Shown: one piece after another, positions 28,644-39,343 of the stretch
Layout: each line of letters starts with the position of its first letter
How positions within the stretch are numbered: the first letter of the stretch is position 1
DNA from: Allacma fusca
Lineage: Eukaryota; Arthropoda; Collembola; Symphypleona; Sminthuridae
Assembly: GCA_947179485.1 (NCBI GenBank)
Contig: OX359248.1
Span: 50,664,386-50,728,385, forward strand
Direction: 5' to 3'
Length of the DNA: 64,000 nucleotides
The notes under the pieces: generated by a model
The model's database searches: none
What the model was told of the DNA's origin: nothing
Seen by the model: only the letters and a program-made list of their open reading frames with translations
Program-made: the position numbers and the translations under genes

Positions 28644-30297
28644 ATTTGTATGTGTAGATTTAGATTAGGAGCATATTGTCGTAACTTTTAATTACCGAAT
28701 TTCTAAATGTAGCTTTAACTTGTCAGTGTGTAAATTTGTTGTAAAGTAAACAGTAAACAATGAATTAATTATTTAAAAGAATTATTTAAAGTCCCGTAAG
28801 TAGTATACCAGAACCGTTTGAACTTAAATGTAATAGAACCACTAGGAAATTAGATTTTAACTGTACTCATGTATCAGTTCGAGTAAGATTTGAGCAAGGA
28901 CACCAACAAGAATTTTGAAGTGCTTCAACAATCCTTCATTTACAATGTGTGGACGTTTCCCTCGTAGTAGGTACTTGACTCCGTAATCATGTAATCTCTT
29001 CAAGTACATATATAGTGTATCTCTGTAATGTTAGAAAAAAAAATCCCCGCATGGGTTTTAAGCTTACGATCTCTGTTGAATTGTTTTACTGTACCTTTGG
29101 AATTATCTAGTGATACATAATTATTATTATGTGTAGTACTGCTTGTATAGTACTGCTAAAAACCATTTTGATTAGCAGCAAAACAATGTCAAAATGCATT
29201 GCATGAAAGTTTTGATGTCATGTAGCGTATACGAACCCTATTATTCTTACCAACTTATATCTGTAAACATTCCGCTTTAAACTCACTTGTTGTAATTGAG
29301 CATGTACTTGGGAATCACTAAAAGTACCCACTATACTGACTATCACATTTGAGCCGTTTAGTTACAAGCATGCCTGATCCAGTTATGCTAAATGGCAGTA
29401 GATATAATCAGAACTTTTCCTTTACTAATCATAGTAGTCATGTATTCGCTGTGTCTATTTTAATATTATATGTTCACTGAAGAAGATGAAATCTTCTGTA
29501 TTAAAGTGCCTTTGGGAATGTCTATACCTGTAAAAAAGCTTGTATCCGTACAAGTGCTGCGTTGAGCACACACTGACTGTCAGAAAAACAAGAAGGTGCG
29601 GAAAGTACAGATTTGTGTACTTAGGGTTTTTAAATAAAGCCTGTAAAGGGTTGCCTGTAAGACATGTGCTAATTATTTTTTTATTGCATATTTAATCTTC
29701 AACTTTTATTGAGATAGGTCCGATGCGTGTCCATTAACAATCATCTGCGAAAAGCTTCATCATTTAATGTGCGGCAAACAAAATGCATACATTAAAGAAT
29801 CACAAGGAACAACTTTTTCATCTAGATTTTATCAATTAGTGCGAATCTTTATTCAAATGGTTTTTATATGACTCACTCCAAACAAACACCCTTATACTGG
29901 AATTTAACTGGATTTGACCAGATAGTGGCATTGAGTTAAGCAAAAATGTATCCAATGCTTCATTACAACAATTCACTAATCGAACAACATTTAATCGATC
30001 TACCCGCCAATACGAAGATTAGATAAACTCATTTCAGATGCTCATATAAAACACGGAATAGCTTCAATGTTTTTATTTTCGCATGTAGGCGTATTGATAC
30101 CCAGCGCTCACGTTTTGTACTGTTTTAAAGCAGGTTCAGTGCGCAAAATTTCCCTTAGTTTTTTAAAATTTCATTTTTTAACCACTTTTTACGGGTTGAA
30201 TGTTTTTGTATTCGGGAGGAACCATCACACAAATTCAAAGTGAAGTAGATTTTTCAGATTTTTCATTTTTAAAGGGGAGATAGAGACGCTGTCCAGA
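28644..30297. other. 3' UTR of copy 1 and spacer before copy 2
   Basis: No coding potential seen. It holds the 3' trailer of NKCC copy 1 and presumably the promoter of copy 2. An ATATAAA at 30043-30049 is a weak TATA candidate about 250 bp before the copy 2 ATG. Confidence 0.5.
29633..29638 (+). terminator. Candidate poly(A) signal of NKCC copy 1
   Basis: AATAAA about 990 nt after the stop codon. It is the nearest canonical hexamer I found. The two sister genes have theirs about 80-115 nt after the stop, so copy 1 would have a much longer 3' UTR or use a variant signal. Confidence 0.45.
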
Positions 30298-33200
30298 ATG
30301 GCTGCCAAGAAGGTGAGCGTAATAGATCCAAGACCAAGTAAGGAAGCATTTGAAGAGTCGAATGGTCGCTTTCAAATTGACCAGGTCAATGAAGATGATG
30401 TCGGTGAGACTTTATCCAATCAGAATACATACATCCCACATAATAATAAAACAATTAGTCAGCTCACGAGAGAAGCTCAGCCCTCCGAGAAGCATTATGA
30501 CGAGACGGTCAACCGGGTCGACCTGCCGTCCATGGACTATCTTCACAATCGTACAGTCACAGCCAAGGTTTGCATTTTAATATGACCTAAATTTTTTAAA
30601 TTGTGGAGGTAAATGGAGCAAGTTCAAAAAGTTGCTTTAAGTTCTCATGCAGTTTGCAAACAAAACATTTCAGATATTACGAGTTTACAATCACTGGGGG
30701 GGTACTCTAAGACATAGAGATTAGTCTGGCGTTTTTTTTTTGTTTTGCCAGTAATAATTATTATTGCCTTATTTGTTTAAGATTATATAAAAATGGAAAC
30801 CTTCCATGATTTTATACTGCTTGAAGATTTTTGCTTCAAAATAATTTATTAGTCAGTATGAGATCATTGGAGGTGATCATTCAAATTGATAGTTGTCATT
30901 GACCAATATTGATATGGTTGTTTTGCAAGGAAAGCAGTTTGTAGAAACGTGAGAATGGCATGATTAGCCCCTACACTGCTTTGTTTACTGATATTCCATT
31001 ATCACAATTACGATTGCTCATCTTACGAACCGCTGGCAATAGCATTAACCATGGGCTTATATTCGTTTTTCGGAACAGTAACAAGTATCTATTCAAAATC
31101 AATAGGGATAAGTCAATTGATGACCCAGTAGCAGTCAATTTTCTATGTTGTGTTTGCTGAAAGTGCTTTTTGTGATTAAGCTATATAGCCAATGGCGAGA
31201 TAAACAAATACTTGGATTTATCGAAGTTTGTTTATCTTTGTGGTTGACGTTAAACTTTTATATAATTATGTCAGCTCCCATGATGAGACTTATACTTAAT
31301 TATGCAGCATGTCGCAATACATGAATTTATCAATTCCGTCGAACTTCCAATATTAGTGGACGAATGTTGGAACAACCTGAGATTTAAAAAACAAAAGGTT
31401 TGGATGGAAAACAAATTACGCATATCTATCATAATTTCTGCTTTGCTAAATTGATGGAATTTAAAGCCCGCATAATTTCATGAATTTTCTGACATAAAAA
31501 TTTAAGTGAATAACTTTAAGAAAAATGCATTAATTTGGTGTGGTTTTTCTGACCAAGGGCAAAACAGATATTCACGCCGTGACAAAATTCATCAAAAACA
31601 CTATTACTATCGTACGTTTTTGTTATTGGCAAGTATTTAGGGTGGAGTATGATTAATTTATTACATCAATTCCTCAACAAAATTTGACATTGAAGCATGT
31701 GCATTTTGAGATTGTTTTTCCACGAAATAGTGGTTACCACACTGACAATAATTTATGATTGACAGTCGAAACCCGGCAATCTCAACAATGATAAGCCGCC
31801 GGTGGAAGAAAAAATGCTCAAGTTTGGATGGATGGAAGGAGTATTAGTGAGTATTTTATCACATAATTGACACATCATCAATTTTGCTTACATTCTTAAA
31901 GCTGAGTAATGATCCTAATTTAACACTTTTGTCCCGTAATTATTAGATGCCATGTCTTTTAAATATTTGGGGTGTTATGCTTTTCCTTCGGCTGTCCTGG
32001 GTAGTCGGTCAAGCAGGAGTATGTAAGTTTCCAGATATTTTTCCGATGCCCCAAGTAAATTACATTTGTCAAGTCACATATAAACTAACTGAATTATACA
32101 TACAATGGCTAATGTAACATCTAATGTATAATGGGATTTTATGCTACACTGTAACAAATTTCTATACATTCTTGGCTAATGTAACATATAATGTATAATG
32201 GGATTTTATGCTACGCTGTAACAAATTTCTATACATTCTTTGAAATTTGTATGTATATAGGGCAAGGGTTTTGCTTAATAACCGTGGCCAATGTGGTAAC
32301 ATTCATCACCGCTCTGTCCATGTCTGCCGTCAGCACAAATGGAAAAATCAAGGGAGGCACGTCGAAACGTTTTCACATGCGTCATTTTATTACAGATAAT
32401 AATTGCAATGACCACATTTAAAACGAATGAATGACTGATTCAGGTGGAATATATTATATGATATCACGTTCACTTGGTCCGGAATTCGGAGCTGCCATCG
32501 GTTTGATGTTCACCCTTGCAAATTCGATTGCTGTGGCGATGTATGTGGTTGGCTTCTGCGAGTCACTGAATGACTTACTACGGGTTAATAATTGGGGAGA
32601 AATTGTCGATGGAGGTGTCAATGACATTAGAATTGTTGGAAGTGCTGTTCTCGTGTTCATACTCATTCTGTCTTATGTCGGCATGGAATATGTGTCAAAG
32701 GTAACACTTGCCAATAAGTACTTATACCAAACACGTGTATACTGCATGTGTCTTATACTTGGTTCTGTTTTGTCATTTGACAAAACCTAGTCACATCTTA
32801 TAACACTTTGGAACATTTGTTTCTTTATTTTCGTATAGACCCAAATTATATTACTGTTCATCTTATTTGCGGCTGAAGCAGATTTCATGGTAGGAACAAT
32901 CATTGGTCCAGTTAGCGACACCGAGAGGGCACAAGGGTTTACCGGATTCAGCAGTAAGAACGTTATTACTTTATGACACTGTATAGCTAAAGAAACAACT
33001 TTTAGGCTAATACAATTCTAGTAAAGTTTCTGACTCTCACTTGAGATTTGATTATAGATACATGCTTATAGTCACTCGATTTTCTTTTTATGATAGAAGA
33101 CACATGGGATCAGAATTTTAATGCGGATTACAGAGTGGAAAAAAGTGACGGAAAGGAACAGTCATTTTTCTCTGTATTTGGAGTTTTCTTCCCCGCTGTC

Positions 33201-36200
33201 ACAGGTATAGTGGCCGGTGCAAATTTGTCAGGAAACCTGAAGGATCCGGAGTCAGCCATTCCGAAAGGAACGTTGCTCGCCATTGGAATCACTTATTTGA
33301 GCTATATTGTTTTTGCATTGATGATGGGAGGAAGTGTACTTAGGGAAGCAACGGGTGACCTAGATCAGTACCTGTCTGGTCTAAACATATCTGCAGAAGA
33401 AGCTAATGAATTAGGATTTAAATTTTATACTGATTGTCAGAATGGAACGGACTATATCTGTAGTTACGGTCTCCTGAATAATCCTCAGGTTAGTACAGCT
33501 GGAGCTGCTCCGAAATTTAACTTATCCATAGGTCATATTCAAGTATCACATACGGACCAAATTATTCAATTCTTAATTTTTAATAAAAACTGGGATTGCA
33601 ATTATAATATTTTGCGTATAACATCCTGACAGGTAATGGAATTAGCTTCATCTTGGGGTCCTCTAATCTATATGGGTAAGTTTAAATTAGCTACTCTTTT
33701 CCAGACTTTTGGAGGTTTGAAAAAATGCTTCAAAACATCAGCTTTTATTAGAATCCATATCATTGGCTTACGTGATGTTATTTATTTCATAAACTAAAGT
33801 AATACAGTATGCAGTTAAGAGACTGTCATCATTATACCCTTGAAAGCAAGCCTTTTTAAATTTAATCATTTAAATTATCTTCCAGGCTGCTTTGCTGCTA
33901 CTCTCTCTTCAGCAATCGCTAGTTTAATTGGGGCACCGAGGGTTTTGCAGGTTAGAATAAAAAAAATGTCATGTTAATCTATGATCGATAATGACTGTGA
34001 CGATTAATCTACTATCTTTGTTTTAACAATTGCATTTGATACTAACGGACTTCCAGATAAAATTATTCTTCCTTGATTTCCAGGCACTTGCGAAAGATAA
34101 ACTGTATCCTTTCATACACATCTTCGCAAAGGGCTACGGAAAAAATAATGATCCTGTGAGAGGCTACGTGCTTGTTTTTGCTATTGCCTTAGGCTGCACA
34201 TTAATAGGTACAAAATTATTTGGACCCCTGGAACAACATACAGGAATGCCTTAAATTCAAACTTCTAGTTAAATAAAATTTATCTTACTATAAATTGCAA
34301 TTTTTTAGGTAAACTAAACGCCATTGCTCCTCTGCTGTCCAACTTTTTCTTAGCAGCGTACTGTCTCATAAACTTCTCATGTTTCCACGGGAGTATCGCC
34401 AAGTCACCCGGCTGGCGTCCGGCTTTCAAATACTACAATGCATGGCTCAGTCTTTTAGGAAGTCTGCTCTGCGTTGCTGTCATGTTTCTCATGTCATGGG
34501 TCACAGCATTAGTCACGGTGGGACTCAGTATTTTCTTATACATGTACGTCTCCTACCGTGCACCTAATGTGAACTGGGGCTCATCTACTCAAGCCCAGTC
34601 GTATAATTCCGCCTTGAGTTCCGTGCAAACCTTAAATCAAGTAGAAGATCACGTTAAGAATTATAGGCCCCAGATTTTGATTCTCACCGGAATGCCTAGT
34701 TCTAGGCCGACACTGATTGATTTCTCCCATTTGCTTGTCAAGAACCTTTCTCTCTTCATTTGTGGGCAGGTGGTTCAGGTAAAGATTGGAGCGTTCCACT
34801 TTCTCATGTATGTATGTACATACAATAGACCCAGCGGAACTTCACAAGGTAAATCATAACCTTACTGACAATTTTAGGGTCGTCTGAATCAAAGGGCAAG
34901 GAATCAATTAACCCGACAGGCTCAAAGTTGGCTTGCCAAACATAAAAAGAAAGGATTTTACTCTTTCTACGAAAATGATAAGTTCGATGAGGGAGCCCGG
35001 TCCATAATGCAGCTCGCCGGCTTGGGAAAACTGAAGCCAAACTTGACACTCATGGGTTATAAACATAACTGGACTTCATCCAGCTGTCAGGATATCAAAG
35101 AATACGTCAACGTGATTCAGTTAGCTCAAGCATTGAATTTTACTATGTAATTCAAAATCACTAAATCTAAATGGATTGTAAAAATATCGTTTCGGTCTTT
35201 TCCACTTCTGCAGCGAGTCACTTAACATGCATCTGGGAGTTGGTATACTCCGTATTCCTGGAGGGTTGGATTATAGCCAAGCAATTCACGAAGAAGGGCA
35301 CATGTCAATGGAAGAAATACTGGATCTGGCTAAACCATCTCATGTCGCTCCGAAGATCCCATTAAAACGGCAGGACTCTGAAACTGGTAAAAATAAATTG
35401 TACTTACATATGTGCAGATACCAGATATTTCCATAATCGAAAATTGATATAATGGAGATAAATTAGTTTTTGCAAAATTGAGTTCAATTATGTATTTGTA
35501 TTGAAGGTTTTTTAATTTTTTTAAACTTCAGAAACCAGTGACGAGGAAAGTAGCGAGGAAGATAATCCTAGCCCGAAACCTGATGAAAAGACAGACAAAG
35601 TCCAGAAAAAAACAAAGGACGCCAAGAAAAGTAAAGAGGAGGCAGCTTCGCTTTACACCGGATTGGACGGAACACCTTTACCCTCTGACATGTTGGCAAA
35701 AGTAACTCAGTTTACGAAGAAGCAGAAGAAAGGAACAATTGACGTTTGGTGGCTGTATGACGATGGAGGCCTTACAATTTTGATCCCATATATTTTAAGC
35801 ACACGTTCTGAATTTTCTGATTGCCAACTTCGGATCTTTACTATCACTGGCCGCTTGGATCAATTAGGAAGTGTACAAAGAAAGTGAGGCATGAATTTAG
35901 AGAGACTGTACATATTTGATGCGCGCGTTATGACCATTTTTACATCTGATTCTAATTCTTTGTAATTTTATAGCATGGCTGCGCTGCTATCGAAATTTCG
36001 TATTGATTATTCAGATGTAATCGTTATACCAGACATCACAGCAAAAGCCAAAGCAGAAACCAAGAAAGAGTTTGATGATATCATTTCACCCTTTATGAGT
36101 GATGACAGTGAGGATGGGTCTGCCATTTCTTCTGCAGAAATGGTCACTCTCAGGGAAAAAACAAATCGACACCTTCGTCTTCGGGAAATGCTCCTTGAAT

Positions 36201-36475
36201 ACTCTAAAGATGCCAGTTTCGTTGTCATGTAAGAATTTAATCTAGTTTAAGCAAAAATAATTTGCATGCTTACAATAGTTTATTGAGTTAAAAACAATCT
36301 CGATGTATTTACTCTTATATGGCTCAACTAAATTTTTAGGTCACTTCCAATTCCTCGGTTGAGCACAGTCTCTCCTCCTATGTACATGGGATGGTTGGAA
36401 ATTATGACGAGGGATATGCCACCATTTTTACTTGTCCGTGGCAACCAAACGTCAGTCCTGACGTTCTTCTCGTAG
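30298..36475 (+). CDS. NKCC: Na-K-2Cl cotransporter, SLC12 family, copy 2 (16 exons, 1048 aa)
   Basis: Second tandem NKCC. Exons: 30298-30567, 31766-31846, 31947-32022, 32261-32356, 32444-32700, 32839-32953, 33097-33488, 33633-33675, 33886-33950, 34084-34207, 34309-34778, 34878-35119, 35214-35386, 35532-35883, 35974-36228, 36340-36475; 3147 nt in frame. Docking motif RFQI (24-27) and kinase site [11 protein letters not shown] with Thr52 and Thr57 are present. [32 protein letters not shown] (K+-site Tyr at about 208), [16 protein letters not shown] and [10 protein letters not shown] are conserved. The extracellular loop after TM7 keeps two cysteines and N-glycosylation sequons. Exon lengths and phases match copy 1 except in the N-tail, the cytoplasmic linker (exons 13-14, Glu/Lys-rich in exon 14) and the intron splitting copy 1 exon 8. 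Intron 4 has a GC rather than GT donor (32357-32358). The MRC before TM1 is MPC here. Confidence 0.93.
32107..32240. repeat. 67-bp direct tandem duplication in intron 3 of NKCC copy 2
   Basis: Two adjacent 67-bp units, 32107-32173 and 32174-32240, both beginning GGCTAATGTAACAT and differing at two or three positions. The second unit ends 20 bp before the exon 4 acceptor, so the duplication also repeats a possible branch-point region. Confidence 0.9.
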
Positions 36476-36588
36476 TGGCACTTTCGTTAGCTCTCATTGT
36501 TACATTAATTATTTATTATTTTGTACTACGTTACTGATGTTGATGCTTTCTAGTGTTAACAGTGAATTATTAAATTATTAAAAATGCA

Positions 36589-36594
36589 AATAAA
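36589..36594 (+). terminator. Poly(A) signal of NKCC copy 2
   Basis: AATAAA 114 nt after the stop codon, followed by TGTCTTGTC, a T/G-rich downstream context. Confidence 0.6.
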
Positions 36595-37962
36595 TGTCTT
36601 GTCTTTACTTAGTTATCATATTTATTAGGCTTGCACCATTTCTCGGGTAGCAATAATTTAGAGAACTTTACTAATTCTTTGAATTTATTTCTAATGTTGT
36701 AATTACAATTTAAATTACAAGGTCCTTTTGTAACACGCAATAGAAAGTATGAATTTTAATCTTCTATCGTAAGCCTTATTTTACAATTTACAATCATCAA
36801 AAACCTCAACCTTTTACAAACTTATTACAGTAAATAAGCATATACAAATATCCGGATACACAGGGTGTCTCAAAACAATATTTTCCGCCCCTAGCCCATA
36901 GAAGAGACGTTACAAAATATTTGATATGCCCAGTTTGTAGTAAATTATCTTCCCGATCACGAAAAATTGATTCAACCCAGTAATCCAAAATCTTTAGATA
37001 TAGATTCACTTAAAATTTTGAGGTAAAACAGAAAATCAGAGCCTCAAAAGGTTTACTTTTAACTAATCTACCAGTGCAAAAAGGCGAAACGACTGAATGG
37101 TATGATTATTACAGTCAAACCTCTTTATAGTCACTACAGATACCGCTATAGGAAACTTCTTCCTATAGTCATATATGATAATTAGGTCCGGCGATTCTTC
37201 CACATATCCTAAATGTTAAATGATTTTCGAAAAGTCAGCTTCCCAATAGTCACAGTCTCTCTGTAGTCCGGCACATTTTCAATCCAGAAGAATATAAAGC
37301 CCACCATACAGTTACACTAGTAAAAGCCCTGTGCTTCACAGGGGCAAGTACTTGAGAATTGTGAGAGTACGCAAACTTGAGAACTACCGTAAGTGACTTC
37401 AGATCGCGTATCAAAGCCTGTTGAGAAGACTTAATGTTAATAGCCCGCGTCACCGGGAAAAGTAATCTCATATAAGACATGTGAACCACTGCAACACGTT
37501 TCACGTGCTATAGCCACTAATATGCATGGTTCCTACAAATTAATCCTTATTAATAATGATGTTTTGGGGGATATAAAGATCAAATGTGGATGCTAAGGAT
37601 TACTGAAGTAAATATAAAGTGTTACAATAAGTACTTTCAATTCCATTTGATGTTCCCTAATAGGAATCCCAAACTTATGTGTACAAAGTTCAGTCACTAA
37701 AATTCTCCTCTCCTCAAATTCTTAAGGTCTGGAAAATTAGAAAGTACATTCACTTTGAACGATAGAGCATAGTGACGTTTCGGCTTCGATTTGACAAAAT
37801 AATCAGATTGCAATTGTAAAGCATGGAGTTAGAATTGAATTCCATAGCCATGGCACACATGAGTAGAGCATTCGCTGTAGGTTTGAATATCGACACAGAC
37901 TGACTGAGAGACACGACGTTCTGGATTTAATAGAGGAAATTGCGCTTGGGAAGTCTACTGGA
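36595..37962. other. Intergenic DNA between NKCC copy 2 and a repeat mosaic
   Basis: No gene seen. CAGTCAAACCTCTTTATAGT at 37112-37131, preceded by TA and followed by related ATAGTC/TGTAGTC motifs up to about 37270, looks like one end of a pogo/Tigger-type transposon, but I could not find a matching opposite end. CAGGGTGTCTCAAAA near 36861 is also transposon-like but single-ended. Confidence 0.35.
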
Positions 37963-38900
37963 TAGGGCTTCTACTGGGGACAATTGTTTTGACAAAAAAG
38001 TTCGTTCCGATTCAATCCCGAAATACCATGGGGACAAAAATTTGGTCCCGAAACTGTCCCGATCCCGTTCCGAAAACCTCGTCCCGTCCCGATTATAATC
38101 CCAGTCTTAAAAAATGTTCCACTATTTCCAAAAGAATACCTCCAATAATAGCGAAAGTTTACTTTAAAAAGTATTCACATATACAACAATTTTAAACGGA
38201 ACGATTCCCATACATATTCACTTTTACAGCAATTGTATACTGTACAGGTATTTTTTTCGGTCCCGATCTATTGTTCTTTCCCGTCCCGAAATCTTTGGGG
38301 AAAAAAGTTCGTCCCGATTCATTCCCGAAATAACATGGTGACAAAAATGCTGTCCCCTGTACTTTTTGGCCAGCTACCTGGGTAGCGACAAAATTGTTTG
38401 CCCAACTGCTAAAAGTTTTTGGTCAACTACCTGGGTAACCAAAACAATTTGGCCAACTACCTGGGTAGCATGACATTTTTTTGCCCAACTGACAATAATT
38501 TTTGGTTAACTACCTGGTTAACCAAAAAATTTTGGCCAGCTACCAGGATAGCGACAAAATTGTCTGCCCGACTACCAAAAATTGTTGGCAAATTACCTGA
38601 ATTTCGAAAAACATTTTTGCCCAACTACCAAAAATTATTGGCCAACTACCTGGGTTTCGAAAAAAATGTTTCCCAACTACCAAAAATTGTTGGCCAACTA
38701 CCTGGGTATCGAAAAAAATTTTGCCCAACTACCAAAAATTGTTGGTCAACTACCTGGGTATCGAAAAGAAATTTGTCAAATAACCCGTCAATGTTTTTCA
38801 AAATGGCCAACTATCCCGCCGTTCAATGTTGCCCAACTACTTTGGCCCATTTTGTCAAGGATCCCGGATCGCAGGATCGGGAACTTTTTCCACACCCGGT
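37963..38900. repeat. Mosaic: truncated hAT-like end plus about 52-bp minisatellite
   Basis: It begins TAGGGCTTCTACT and carries GTCCCGAAACTGTCCCGATC. This is the same family as the complete 186-bp element at 62045-62230, but no matching right terminus is seen. From about 38365 to 38770 a minisatellite with a period near 52 bp alternates GCCCAACTACCAAAAATT with TTGGCCAACTACCTGGGTA. The open frames here (up to 176 codons) are by-products of the repeat. Confidence 0.6.
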
Positions 38901-39343
38901 GGGAACCAGTGGTGTTAATTATATTGGTTTGCATTTCTTGGCAATTTGACAGCTGTCGTAATACTGAGTATAATAGTAATTACATTTAGTGCATTACCCA
39001 TCATATGAATACAGTTATGTGACCACAGACAATTTGTATGGATGGCGAAAGTTCTCATGCTCAAGCTCACTCAAAGCTTTTATTAAATTCATCAGTTTGG
39101 GTTAGTAACATTATGTTCATTAATTACAACTTCAAATTTTAGACTTCTATTTTACATGAAATAGCTAATGATACTGAATACAAACAGTGCCGGGTACTTC
39201 AAATTTTACTAAAAATAACCGGCAGGTTAGCGCATGTCAAACTGGAATTGGCAAAGAATCTTAAGTAACTGGAGGTGCAAAAAGGGTTTAAGTCTAAATA
39301 ATGTGCACGGTTTTGTTACTTATGAATTTAGTTGCGTTTCCTT

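Noticed and set aside
32191..32421. Read-through of NKCC copy 2 exon 4 as a coding end
   Set aside because: It is the unspliced continuation into intron 4; homology with the other copies resumes exactly at 32444.
36858..36900. CAGGGTGTCTCAAAA, resembling a transposon terminus
   Set aside because: No inverted partner or target duplication was found in the following 3 kb.
38419..38989. Plus-strand frames of 176 and 135 codons
   Set aside because: They coincide with the roughly 52-bp minisatellite, overlap each other and have no start context or domain.
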